From the NCBI GenBank assembly GCA_964374095.1, contig CAYJXJ010000004.1, positions 1-62,662 of the forward strand: 62,662 nucleotides of DNA, written 5' to 3'. Made by a program: the position numbers and the translations under genes. The stretch is from CAYJXJ01 sp964374095 (lineage in GTDB: Bacteria > Elusimicrobiota > Elusimicrobia > UBA1565 > UBA9628). The notes beneath the pieces were generated by a model. That model was not told where the DNA came from. It was given only the letters and a program-made list of their open reading frames with translations, and did not search any database. Below, piece by piece: positions 37,877-46,583 of this stretch. The stretch's first letter is position 1, and each line of letters begins with the position of its first letter.

Positions 37877-39730
37877 TTACGATCTCGGAACCGGCGCCGT
37901 AGCCAGCGACCGCAGCCACAGCTCCAGGTTCAGGAGCTGCCAGAAAAACATCATGTGGTTGTCTTCAACCGCCCCCGAGGACACGATGCGCTCGTGTTCC
38001 GCGGCCAGGCGCCGCACCTCGTCCACGTCGTAGATGCCCCGCTCGCGAAACTCCCGCGAACCGACGAGGTCCAAGACGAGCTCCCGCCCCTTGCCCGCGA
38101 ACCACAGATGCGCCGGGGCGTTCCAGCCGGTCTTCTTGACCCGCGTCCGGGTCTCCTCCGGAAGCAGGCCCCGCATGGCCAGGCGCAGGAGGTGTTTGGT
38201 GACGCCGTCCCGGATCTTGAGGCCCGCCGGCGCCCGGAACATGAATTCCGCGAGGCGGTGGTCGAGGAAGGGGTTCACGTGCGAGAGGCCCAGGGCCTCC
38301 CCGTGCCGGTCCTGGGCGCGGAGGCAGCAGGGGAGGGTTTCCCGAAAGAGATCGTGGCAGGCTCTGTTCTTGAGGTAGCTCGAGAATGGCCGGTCCATGA
38401 CGGGCTTGAAACTCTCCAGGACGAAGTACTCGGGATGCAGGGCGGCCGCGTAGCGGCGGACCCGCCGCCAGTCCGGCAGGCAGCGGCCCGGAGAGGCCAG
38501 GTCCACCAGATCTTTAAGTCCCGCATCGCGGACCGCCGCCGACTTGCGAAAGACCGGGTGGTCGTGGCGGCGCGCCCAAGCCTCGGTCTCCGGCCCGAGC
38601 GAGGCGTCCCGCCGCGCGGCGAGGTCGGCGAAGAAGTAGAAGAAGTGCTCATACTCCCCGGCGTTGAGCTCGTCACCCCCGAGGCCGCCGAAGAGCCGTG
38701 AAAATCCGTCGCGGCGCACGTCCTCGCAGACGCGGTAGTGCGACAGCCACGTCGCCGTCGCGACGGGCTCATCATGGGCCGCGATCATGCGGCCGACCAG
38801 GGCCGCGACATCCGGCGCGCCGATGCGCACCGGGTGCCACGTCTCGACCGTCGACGCGAGCATGCTCTTGATCTCGGGCGATTCGTCGTAAGTCGCGTCC
38901 TCGTAGACGGAGGAGTAACAGTCCTGGCGGCGCCCCGAGACCTTGACCGCGCACGCCAGGACCGACGAGGAGTCCATGCCTCCCGAGAGAGTGAATGCCT
39001 GCCCCGCATCCGCCGCCAGGCGGATGCGGACCGAATCGAGCAAGAGCTCGCGGTACTGCCGCGCCAAGCCCTCCTCCGTTTCCGCGGCCTCCGGACCCTC
39101 TTCCAGGTTCCAATACCGTCCGGTCTCCACCCGTCCCTTTTTCCACCGCAGCCAGGCCCCGCCCGGCAGCTGGCCGATGTCCTCATAAGGCGAAGCCTCG
39201 GGATCGTTGTCGAAAGTCCGGTAATGGGACGCGGCGAAGAGCGCGACGAACTCCCGCCGCGGACGAGGGGTCAGCCCGGGCGCAACGAACAATCCCCTCG
39301 GCCGCGACGCAAAGCACAGGCCGCCTCGCCTTTCCGTCCAGTAGAGAGGACGCACCCCAAACCGATCCCTTCCCAGCCACAGTTCTCCGGAAGAGCCGTC
39401 GTATAAGGCGATCGCGAAATCGCCGTTGAGGGCCGCGAGCGTTCTCTCAAATCCCCGTTCGCGGTACAGGCGGGCGACCCACTCGGCGTCACCCCCGGCG
39501 CCGCCGAAATCCGTCCGATTGTAGATCGAACCGTCCATGACGACCCGGATCTCGCCCGAGCTTGCCCAGCCGGAGCCCCCGCTCCCCAGCTCGCCGACCG
39601 TCGCGCCCGCGGCCTCCAAGACCTGCGTCCGGCGCGCATCGGGCCCCGCGCTTCCGGCGCGCTGGGCTTCCAGCATGGACCCCGCGAGCGCGGCGTCCCG
39701 CTCCCCGGCGAGACCAGCGATCCTAGCCAT
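37877..39730 (-). CDS. Asparagine-synthetase-like amidotransferase lacking Cys2
   Basis: 617 residues. The N-terminal glutaminase-like domain starts MARIAGLAGERDA where active enzymes start MCGI, so the nucleophilic Cys2 is missing. An in-frame TGA just upstream excludes a longer start. The synthetase domain is intact: pyrophosphate loop LSGGMDSSSV, LFGGLGGDELNAG and VKKTGWNAPAHLWF. It could use free ammonia or another amine, or ligate rather than amidate, as in beta-lactam-synthetase-like proteins. Last gene of the - strand operon; it ends 2 bp from the convergent 760-residue gene. Confidence 0.87.
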   Translation of the reverse strand: MARIAGLAGERDAALAGSMLEAQRAGSAGPDARRTQVLEAAGATVGELGSGGSGWASSGEIRVVMDGSIYNRTDFGGAGGDAEWVARLYRERGFERTLAALNGDFAIALYDGSSGELWLGRDRFGVRPLYWTERRGGLCFASRPRGLFVAPGLTPRPRREFVALFAASHYRTFDNDPEASPYEDIGQLPGGAWLRWKKGRVETGRYWNLEEGPEAAETEEGLARQYRELLLDSVRIRLAADAGQAFTLSGGMDSSSVLACAVKVSGRRQDCYSSVYEDATYDESPEIKSMLASTVETWHPVRIGAPDVAALVGRMIAAHDEPVATATWLSHYRVCEDVRRDGFSRLFGGLGGDELNAGEYEHFFYFFADLAARRDASLGPETEAWARRHDHPVFRKSAAVRDAGLKDLVDLASPGRCLPDWRRVRRYAAALHPEYFVLESFKPVMDRPFSSYLKNRACHDLFRETLPCCLRAQDRHGEALGLSHVNPFLDHRLAEFMFRAPAGLKIRDGVTKHLLRLAMRGLLPEETRTRVKKTGWNAPAHLWFAGKGRELVLDLVGSREFRERGIYDVDEVRRLAAEHERIVSSGAVEDNHMMFFWQLLNLELWLRSLATAPVPRS

Positions 39731-39856
39731 CCATCCTCACGATGACAGCCGAAACGGTTGGGGAGAAGAGACCTTCAGGCGCCCGAAATCGGCATGGAGC
39801 GGATTGAGCAGATAGTTGCGCTCCGTTTCAATGACCACCGAGGGGAACGCGGGCAT

Positions 39857-40612
39857 CTACTTCACCGCGTGGACGATCCACATGCTTTGCATGTACTCGT
39901 CATAGCCGCGTTTTCGCGCCTCGGCCTTGGGTATCCAGTAGGTGGCCCGGCAGGGATCCACCACCGAAAAGCCCCGGAAGTGCTCCCGATACTCCTCTTT
40001 GGAGAAGAAGTGGCTCAGGCCGATGTCGGTGAGATGGAGCTTCGACGTGCCGTCCTGGAGCATCAGGGTTCCCGGGTCGGACGGGAGTTGTCCGGAGCGC
40101 CGCTTCCGATAGACCGTGTGCCCGCGGTCGAGCATGTAGCCCACGAATAGGCCTCCGGGCTTGAGCAGGCGGCGGACCTCGGCGAACGCGGCGGCTCGAT
40201 CCTCCCTGTTGAGGTGCTGGAAAACGCAGGACTCGATCACGCCGTCGAAGCTGCCGTCCTTGAAGGGCACGCGCGTCACGCTGCCCGGCACCAGGCTCCC
40301 GACGCGCCCGGAGAGGCCCGCCGCCCGGAGGTTGCGCCGGGCCAGCCCCAGCGCCGCCGCGGCGATGTCGATGCCGCTGACCTGGATTCCCTTGCGCGCG
40401 AGCCAGACGAGGTTGGGCCCGGCGCCGCAGCCCATCTCCAAGTAAGCCATGCGGCGCAGCGCCGCGGGCTTGCGGCCGCGGATATGATAGGCCACGTGCC
40501 GGATCACCGCCTCGACGGCCGAGGTATTGTAGGCCGAGGCCGCGATCTGCTCCCGGAACGACCGGTCCCAAGTCTCCTGCATCCGGCGCTGTGAGGGGGC
40601 GGGTCTATTCAT
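39857..40612 (-). CDS. Class I SAM-dependent methyltransferase
   Basis: 251 residues from ATG 40612. YLEMGCGAGPNLVWLARKG is the SAM site, then GIDIAAAALGLARRNL and FDGVIESCVFQHLNREDR. The family is Methyltransf_11/25. It overlaps the larger methyltransferase upstream by 4 nt, so the two may modify the same glycan. The 126-bp gap before the next gene (39731-39856) shows no promoter I can defend. Confidence 0.86.
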   Translation of the reverse strand: MNRPAPSQRRMQETWDRSFREQIAASAYNTSAVEAVIRHVAYHIRGRKPAALRRMAYLEMGCGAGPNLVWLARKGIQVSGIDIAAAALGLARRNLRAAGLSGRVGSLVPGSVTRVPFKDGSFDGVIESCVFQHLNREDRAAAFAEVRRLLKPGGLFVGYMLDRGHTVYRKRRSGQLPSDPGTLMLQDGTSKLHLTDIGLSHFFSKEEYREHFRGFSVVDPCRATYWIPKAEARKRGYDEYMQSMWIVHAVK

Positions 40613-41784
40613 GGAGCCATGAAGCCTCTGAGGGTGAATTTCCCGCTGGGCTCCCTCAAGCGCTCGAACTCCAGAACCCGCAGACCCGCGCGGGCGGCGA
40701 GTATGCCGTAGGACGCCGCCGAAAAGACGTGTTGGTGATCGATGAAGAACTCCTCGCGTCCCGGCCCCCCGGCCGCGGCCCCCTCGCCGTCCGGGAGCTC
40801 CACGTAGACGAAGCCCCCCCTCTTCAGATGTCCCGCGGCCTTGCCCAGCATGGGGACGGGGTTTCGGACGTGCTCGAGGACCTTGTTGAAGCTGATCGCG
40901 TCGAACCGGCCGAGATTTTTAACGCGCATAAAGTCGCCGCGCACGGCCTTGACCCCGACGGCCTCCCGCGCGTGCCGCGCCTGGCGGGGGTCGGGATCGA
41001 GCGCCGTGCCCTTCCAGCCCGCGGCCTTCATGCGGGCGAGAAAGACGCATAAGCCCGAGCCGACATCTAAGACGCTCCGCCCAGGACGCGCGCCAAGATG
41101 TCGGCGACTAAATCCGTCGACGTAGCGCACCCTGCCGACGTTATCCGACTTTCCGGCGGGCAAGGCCATGATCCGTTTGTAGCCCTTCAGGAGTCCGTCC
41201 CTTCCGTAGGTCGAGGTTACGTACTCCTCCCCATACATGTCCTCCATTTTCATGCCGTGGACCGAGATGAAATGGCCGCAGGCGTCGCATCTCAAGACTT
41301 GCCGCTTGTAATCGCCGGCCGCGGATTTAAAACGAATCTCTCCGGCCGGCGGGGAATCATACGTGAAGATCGTCTTCAAGGATTCCCCGCCACAAATGCA
41401 TCGCCGCCCTTGCCGCGGGCTGCCCATCCGTTCCAATCCTGCTAGGGCCTCGGCGTCATCCAGCCACATCAGCACGCGTTGTCCGGTCTTTCCAACGTAG
41501 TCGTCAAAAGCGTCCTCCCTCCCTTTGAGAACCGCCATTAGGAAATAGGCGCCGTTGAGGCCGCTTTTGACGAGGCAGGGACGCAAGCCCTTGCGCCCCA
41601 GCCTCGAGTTGAGCGACGGGCTTGCGTAGTAGCCCCAGGCCTTGCGGCAGAAATCGTACTCCGAGCCCTCGGCCGCGAAGGTGACCTGTTCGTCCGGCGA
41701 AAGCTCCACCCGGGCGCAGTCCTTGAGGACGATCCCCGCGAAGACTTTGAACTCTCGGGGCGGCCGCACCGGGACGAACCTCAT
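40609..41784 (-). CDS. Methyltransferase with N-terminal module and zinc ribbon
   Basis: 391 residues from ATG 41784, overlapping the preceding TGA. Residues 1-130 are an unassigned module (VELSPDEQVTFAAEGSEYDF, LNSRLGRKGLRPCLVKSGL). Next comes a zinc-ribbon-like segment with CICGG and CDACGH, then a class I SAM domain with VLDVGSGLCVFLARMKAAGW and FNKVLEHVRNPVPML. The zinc ribbon plus methyltransferase order recalls sugar methyltransferases of O-antigen clusters. Likely target: a nucleotide- or lipid-linked sugar. Confidence 0.82.
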   Translation of the reverse strand: MRFVPVRPPREFKVFAGIVLKDCARVELSPDEQVTFAAEGSEYDFCRKAWGYYASPSLNSRLGRKGLRPCLVKSGLNGAYFLMAVLKGREDAFDDYVGKTGQRVLMWLDDAEALAGLERMGSPRQGRRCICGGESLKTIFTYDSPPAGEIRFKSAAGDYKRQVLRCDACGHFISVHGMKMEDMYGEEYVTSTYGRDGLLKGYKRIMALPAGKSDNVGRVRYVDGFSRRHLGARPGRSVLDVGSGLCVFLARMKAAGWKGTALDPDPRQARHAREAVGVKAVRGDFMRVKNLGRFDAISFNKVLEHVRNPVPMLGKAAGHLKRGGFVYVELPDGEGAAAGGPGREEFFIDHQHVFSAASYGILAARAGLRVLEFERLREPSGKFTLRGFMAP

Positions 41785-42926
41785 GTCCAGTTCCAGTCCG
41801 GAACGATGAAGCCGGGGATCTCCCAGTGCCCGTCGCGGCGGGCCCAAACCTTACGGCTGCGGAAGCGCTCCGCGATCCGGAAGAACTCCCGGCGCGATAT
41901 CCCCGCGAAGCCGCAGAACTTCCGGATATCGGCGTGCGGGGTCTCATCCCCGCGTTCCCGGATCGAGTCCACGGCCTTGCGGCGGGACACGCGGCCGTTT
42001 CGGATCTCCAAGGAGAGGTTGTCGAAGGTCCGCGTAAAGCCGAACTTGTACCACTTGAGCCAATGGTGGATGGAGATGAAATCGTCATCGATGTCGGCGT
42101 AGTCGTAGGCCCCGGTCTTGGGCCCCTCCGCCCGGACCTGGAAGCCGCGCGCCCGCGCGACCTTGAGGCTGGCCTTCGGGTCCCAGGGGAAGTAATGGCC
42201 CAAAAAGACCGCGGCGACCCCCGCGCGGCGCAGTTCGGCGGCGGAGGGTCCGAAGTACGGCGTCAGGTCCCGGCGCGAGAGGGCCGGCCCGACCCAGTCC
42301 TCGGCGGTCGTGCCGTGCATGACCCCGTAAGTCCGGAGCCAGCGCTCATCCAGGATGTGGCCGCGCCTCTCATCGCAGCGGCCCGCGTACTCGACCGCCG
42401 AGTTTTCCCCCCACACCACCAGGGGGATGCCCCAGCGAACCGCCAGGGTCAAGGGGATGTTGAAGAGCGCCATATGCATCGGGATGGCGGTGCTGCCGAA
42501 ACGGCGGAAGGCCTCGAGCATGAAGCGGGCCTCCACCCTCGGGTTGACCTGGAAATCGATATGGTCCACCCCGAGCCGAACGAGGTTCTCGAGGTTGCGC
42601 CGGCCGAGCTCGGTGCGCGCCGGGGTCTTCCACGTCACGGCCAGGGGATGCAGGCCGTATTCCAGGCAGCGCGCCACCTGCCACGTGCTGTCCTTGCCGC
42701 CGCTCACCGGGACAAGGGCGTCATAGCGGCGCCCCAAACCCTTGGCGCGGGCCGTCAACTGTCCAAACGCTTTTTCCCGCGCCCTCCAATCGACGCGCGG
42801 TCGGGCCGCGTGCGCATGGCAGGCGCCGCATGTCCCCTCCGCTCCCAACTTGAGCCCCGGCCTCGTGTCCGGCAGCACGCACCGGTTGCAATATTTGAAA
42901 GTCACGCCGAAACCCCGAAATCCCAT
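41781..42926 (-). CDS. N-acetyl sugar amidotransferase (WbpG/LegA-like PP-loop enzyme)
   Basis: 381 residues from ATG 42926, preceded by a GGAGG-like site; the TTG at 42959 would add a basic leader. The N-terminal CNRC and CGACH pairs form a probable zinc knuckle. The ATP pyrophosphatase motif VSGGKDSTWQVAR is at about 90, with VWGENSAVEYAG and HWLKWYKFGFTR typical of the family. These enzymes convert an N-acetyl group on a UDP-sugar into an acetamidino group, using ammonia from a partner glutaminase. No HisH/HisF-like partner is seen nearby; the AsnB-type protein next door might supply ammonia. Confidence 0.92.
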   Translation of the reverse strand: MGFRGFGVTFKYCNRCVLPDTRPGLKLGAEGTCGACHAHAARPRVDWRAREKAFGQLTARAKGLGRRYDALVPVSGGKDSTWQVARCLEYGLHPLAVTWKTPARTELGRRNLENLVRLGVDHIDFQVNPRVEARFMLEAFRRFGSTAIPMHMALFNIPLTLAVRWGIPLVVWGENSAVEYAGRCDERRGHILDERWLRTYGVMHGTTAEDWVGPALSRRDLTPYFGPSAAELRRAGVAAVFLGHYFPWDPKASLKVARARGFQVRAEGPKTGAYDYADIDDDFISIHHWLKWYKFGFTRTFDNLSLEIRNGRVSRRKAVDSIRERGDETPHADIRKFCGFAGISRREFFRIAERFRSRKVWARRDGHWEIPGFIVPDWNWT

Positions 42927-42987
42927 CCCGCGCCTCCGCCCCCGGGGCGAGAAGGGCAACGGTACGCGCGTACAGTCGGAGAATGGG

Positions 42988-44817
42988 TCACGCGAACTCC
43001 TCCAAGAATAATTTGCTCGTCAGAAAATAAAACAAGAACTTGCTCTCGCTGTTGGGCAGGGCTTCCTTGTCGATCAACGCCTCGATCTTCTCCTTGCGGA
43101 GAAGATCGAATACAGGACCGTCCCGGAAGAGCTCCCGGCGCACCGCCGGGTCCTTCACGTCGAGAAAGGAGAAGATCGGGGCGTTGAACCCCACCTTGCG
43201 CCGGCTCTCAAGAACGGCATCGGGGACCAAGCCTTTCATGGCGTCGCGCAGCACGGCCTTGGCGCGCCCGTCCTGGATGAGGTGCCGCGAGGGGATGGAA
43301 TAGCAGAAGTCGAAGAGCCGGCGATCGAGGAAGGGCGACCGGTTTTCTATCGAGAAATACATCGCGTTCAGATCGTCCTCATGCAGGACCACCGGGGTGG
43401 CCTCGTGGAAGAGCTCGTTCATCATGCGGTTGCGCAGAAGGCTCGTCGTGTAGCGCTCCTCGGTGAAGGCCTCCGACCACGGCCGGGTCAGGCAGGCGGC
43501 GAACTCCGCGGCGTTGAGGTAGATGTGCTCCCGGAAGTCGCGGTTCTGGATGAAGGCGTCGGGATTTCCCAGAAAAGGGTTTCTCACGATCGGCTTGATG
43601 TGGCGCTCCCAGGCCCGGCGCGAGGCGGCGTGGAGAACCGGCTCCTCCCGGACCTCGTAGAGATAGGCCAGGTGGTGGTCGTAGTAGCCGGTGAAGAGTT
43701 CATCGGCCGCCGAGCCGCTGACCGAGATCCGGTAGCCCCCCGCGGCGACGGCCTCCATGAGCAGCCAATGGGCGTAGTAGGTGATGGTGTAGACCGGGGC
43801 GTCGTGCTGCCGGACCAGCTCCCTGAGGCGCGGGAGGAAGCCCCGGGTGTTGACCGGCACCGAGGTGTGCCGCAACCCGAGCTCCTTGACCGCGGCGTCG
43901 ACGATCCCGGACTCGCTGTAGCGCGGGTCGGTGTTGGCGATCGTAAACCCATGCACGTCGTAGCGAAACTCGCGCTTGGCGATCGAGATGAGCGCGTTGG
44001 AGTCCACCCCGCCGCTCATGCAGAAGGCCAGGGGGACGTCGGCCCGCAGCCGCAGGCGGACCGAGTCGATGATCCGCTCGCGGGCTCCGGCCACGGCCGC
44101 CTCGTAGGTCATGGACTCGTCGGGACGGAAAGCCGGGGTCCAATACCGGCGCCGGGTCTGGCGTCCCTCGGCGTCGAGCCTCAACCAGGTCGCGCCCGGC
44201 AGTTCCGTCAGGCCCCGGAAGAAGGCGTGCTCGCCCTTGTAGAGAGCCTTGTAGCCGTTGACCAGGAAGCGGCAAAGGTGGTCGAGGCTCACCTTCAGGC
44301 GGCGGCCGAGCAGCGCGGCGATGAACTTCACCTCCGAACCGAAGTAGAGCCCGGTGTCGTCGCGCAATAGCGTGAGAGGCTTTTCCCCGAAGCGGTCCCT
44401 AGAGAGAATCAGCGATCCATCGGCCTCATCGTAGAGGGCGAAGGCCCACATCCCTTCGCAGCGGTCCAAGGCCTCCAAGCCCCCGCGGGCCAAGGTCTTG
44501 ATCAGGACCTCGGTGTCGGAGGTCGTTAGGAATTTCTCGCCGCGCCCTTCCAAGTCTTGCTTGAGTTCAAGATAATTGTAGAGTTCCCCGTTATACGCCA
44601 GCCACCTCGACCCGTCACGAAAGGGCTGGTTCGATCGAGGGTCGAGGTCTAGGATGTTGAGCCGTGAATGCAGCAAATAGACGTTGCGCCCCGCGCCATT
44701 GACCCAATGACGCGCCGACTGGGTGTCAGGTCCCCTGCGGCGCATCAACCCCAGACAGGACTTTACAGCCTCCTCGCTGAGGTCTCGCGTGCCGATGTAA
44801 CCCGCTATCCCGCACAT
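42988..44817 (-). CDS. asnB: Glutamine-hydrolysing asparagine synthetase family protein
   Basis: 609 residues. MCGIAGYIGTRDLS supplies the Cys2 nucleophile, and the glutaminase domain is complete (RGPDTQSARHW, YNGELYNYLELK, SRDRFGEKPLTL). The synthetase domain has CMSGGVDSNALISIAKREF and SGSAADELFTGYY. In polysaccharide loci such AsnB-like enzymes amidate uronic acids or feed ammonia to partners, rather than making asparagine. It is paired in the same operon with a Cys2-lacking homologue at 37877. Coupling to the GNAT gene is close (3-bp gap). Confidence 0.92.
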   Translation of the reverse strand: MCGIAGYIGTRDLSEEAVKSCLGLMRRRGPDTQSARHWVNGAGRNVYLLHSRLNILDLDPRSNQPFRDGSRWLAYNGELYNYLELKQDLEGRGEKFLTTSDTEVLIKTLARGGLEALDRCEGMWAFALYDEADGSLILSRDRFGEKPLTLLRDDTGLYFGSEVKFIAALLGRRLKVSLDHLCRFLVNGYKALYKGEHAFFRGLTELPGATWLRLDAEGRQTRRRYWTPAFRPDESMTYEAAVAGARERIIDSVRLRLRADVPLAFCMSGGVDSNALISIAKREFRYDVHGFTIANTDPRYSESGIVDAAVKELGLRHTSVPVNTRGFLPRLRELVRQHDAPVYTITYYAHWLLMEAVAAGGYRISVSGSAADELFTGYYDHHLAYLYEVREEPVLHAASRRAWERHIKPIVRNPFLGNPDAFIQNRDFREHIYLNAAEFAACLTRPWSEAFTEERYTTSLLRNRMMNELFHEATPVVLHEDDLNAMYFSIENRSPFLDRRLFDFCYSIPSRHLIQDGRAKAVLRDAMKGLVPDAVLESRRKVGFNAPIFSFLDVKDPAVRRELFRDGPVFDLLRKEKIEALIDKEALPNSESKFLFYFLTSKLFLEEFA

Positions 44818-44820
44818 CGG

Positions 44821-45540
44821 CTAGCGCCCTCCCGCGGCCAGCGCGTGCTTATGGAGCACGATGGCGGTCCGGACCGCGCGGAAGCCGCAGGACTCGTAGA
44901 GCCTAAGTGAGGGAATGTTGGCGGCCTGGGTGCCCACCAGGAGTTCGTCGCACGATCCCCGGTAGGCGTTGACGAAGAACCGGACCAGGTCCCGGCCCAG
45001 GCCGCGGCCCTGATGGGCCTTGCCGACCCCGATCAAGTCGATGACCGCCTGGCGCCGCCCGCCCTCCGAAGCCCTCAGCACCGCCAGAAACCCGGCGGGC
45101 CGCCGCCCCCTCAAGACCGCGTGGAGCGCCGCGCCCCGGCGGCCCTCCACGTAGGAGCGGATCCACTCGCGCTTGATGCGGTGCGCCAAGGCGCCGGGAA
45201 CCTCGGGGTCGAGGTGGAACCGCGAAAACTTAAAGCACGAGCCCGCGATGTCAAGGACCGCCGCCGCCGTGCGCGCGGTCACGGCCTCCACCGGGGAGGT
45301 TGGCTCCGGAAGGGCGGGGGCGGCGGCGGCCCTGGAGAATGTCACGCTCACGTCCACGACGCGAAACCCCGCCGCTTCGAATCGTCCCACGGCCGCGGCG
45401 TGCTCGGGCGGGACCTTGGCGTAGGCGAAGGAGGGCGCCGGCAGCCCGCGCAGGCTGGCCGCGGGCGCGCCGGGCTCCACACACCGCACGGGCCGCCCCA
45501 TGATCCCTTCCAGCCAAGGGTCCTCGCGGACCCCTTTCAA
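44821..45540 (-). CDS. GNAT family N-acetyltransferase (sugar-type)
   Basis: 239 residues from TTG 45540, which overlaps the preceding TGA as TTGA; the ATG in EGIMGRPVRC would cut the N-terminal strand. The acetyl-CoA loop is VGKAHQGRGLGRDLVRFFV, followed by SLRLYESCGFRAVRT. The REDPWLEGIMGRPV opening resembles WecD-type dTDP-aminosugar acetyltransferases. With a DegT aminotransferase three genes upstream, it probably acetylates the newly introduced amino group. Confidence 0.85.
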   Translation of the reverse strand: MKGVREDPWLEGIMGRPVRCVEPGAPAASLRGLPAPSFAYAKVPPEHAAAVGRFEAAGFRVVDVSVTFSRAAAAPALPEPTSPVEAVTARTAAAVLDIAGSCFKFSRFHLDPEVPGALAHRIKREWIRSYVEGRRGAALHAVLRGRRPAGFLAVLRASEGGRRQAVIDLIGVGKAHQGRGLGRDLVRFFVNAYRGSCDELLVGTQAANIPSLRLYESCGFRAVRTAIVLHKHALAAGGR

Positions 45541-46583
45541 GGCCGGGTGGAAGCGGGTTCCGGAAGCTTGAAAAGCTCGCGGTACCATGCGATGTATTTG
45601 GGGAGGCCGACTTCGATGGGGTGGGCGGGGGAATAACCAAGCATGCGCCGGGCCTTCTCCACGCTGAGAGTCCCGCGGAAAGGCATGAGCTCGTCTCGGG
45701 CGCCGCTCTCGACGCCGATGCCGGGGAAATGCGCCTGCACGACCTCGGCCAGGTCCCGGATCGAGCGCGAACTCCCGTAAGTCAGGTTGAAGATCTGGTT
45801 GAGGGCCTCGGGATGCTGGATGCAGAGGGTGATCCCCTGCACCAGATCGTCGATGTAGGTGAAGTCCACCCGGTCCGAGCCGTCGCCGTCCATCTTGAGG
45901 CGCCCTCCCTTGAGGGCGGACTCAATGAAGACCTGGCTGACGCGGCGGCTGACGCACCGGGGACCGTAGAGCGCCGACGGCCGGATGATGGTGTAGGGCA
46001 GCTTGAAGACCTGCTGGTAGGCGATCACGATCTTTTCCCCGGCCACCTTGAGGGCCCCGTAGATGCCGATGGGATCCAGGGGATGGTCCTCGGTCACCTC
46101 GGGGATCTGGAAGTTCCCGTAGGCCATGCTCGAGGACAAGTAGATGAACTGGTCGATGCGGTCCCCCCGCGAGAAGTCCAGCGCGTTCTCCAAGGTCCGC
46201 AGGCTGTGGTCGAAGGTGTTGAAGGGGTCCTTGTTGGAGCGCCCGGCGTGAGACACCGCGGCCAGATGGACGATCACCCGGGGCCGGATTTGGGCGAGTA
46301 TGCGCGACAGGGCATGGTAGTCCCGGGCGTCGACCGGATGCAGGGGGATTCCCCCCGTCCGCAGGAGGTCGAGGCGCTGGTTGAGCATGCGCAAGTAGAG
46401 GTCCCGGTCCGTCCCGATCCCGTTGTCCGAGGCGAAGGAGAGGAGGTTGTTGACCTGCAGGCTGTCAACGATCTCGACCAAAGCCCCCTGCTTGGAAAGG
46501 GACAGGGCCAGGTTGTGGCCGATGAAGCCCCCGCCGCCGATGAGCGCGATCTTTCGTCCCCGCAGGTCCTGAAGCTGAGTCAT
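45537..46583 (-). CDS. NAD-dependent sugar epimerase/dehydratase (SDR)
   Basis: 348 residues from ATG 46583 (overlap with previous stop). IALIGGGGFIGHNLALSLSK is the cofactor motif, VIVHLAAVSHAGRSNKDPFN the substrate loop, and the active site is YLSSSMAYGNF plus YGALKVAGEK. IRPSALYGPRCVSRRV follows. It could be a 4-epimerase or 4,6-dehydratase preparing the keto-sugar for the aminotransferase upstream. Confidence 0.88.
   Translation of the reverse strand: MTQLQDLRGRKIALIGGGGFIGHNLALSLSKQGALVEIVDSLQVNNLLSFASDNGIGTDRDLYLRMLNQRLDLLRTGGIPLHPVDARDYHALSRILAQIRPRVIVHLAAVSHAGRSNKDPFNTFDHSLRTLENALDFSRGDRIDQFIYLSSSMAYGNFQIPEVTEDHPLDPIGIYGALKVAGEKIVIAYQQVFKLPYTIIRPSALYGPRCVSRRVSQVFIESALKGGRLKMDGDGSDRVDFTYIDDLVQGITLCIQHPEALNQIFNLTYGSSRSIRDLAEVVQAHFPGIGVESGARDELMPFRGTLSVEKARRMLGYSPAHPIEVGLPKYIAWYRELFKLPEPASTRP

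Noticed and set aside
42926..42959. TTG 42959 as start of the N-acetyl sugar amidotransferase
   Set aside because: ATG 42926 has a GGAGG-like site at proper distance, and the extra 11 residues are basic shadow sequence.
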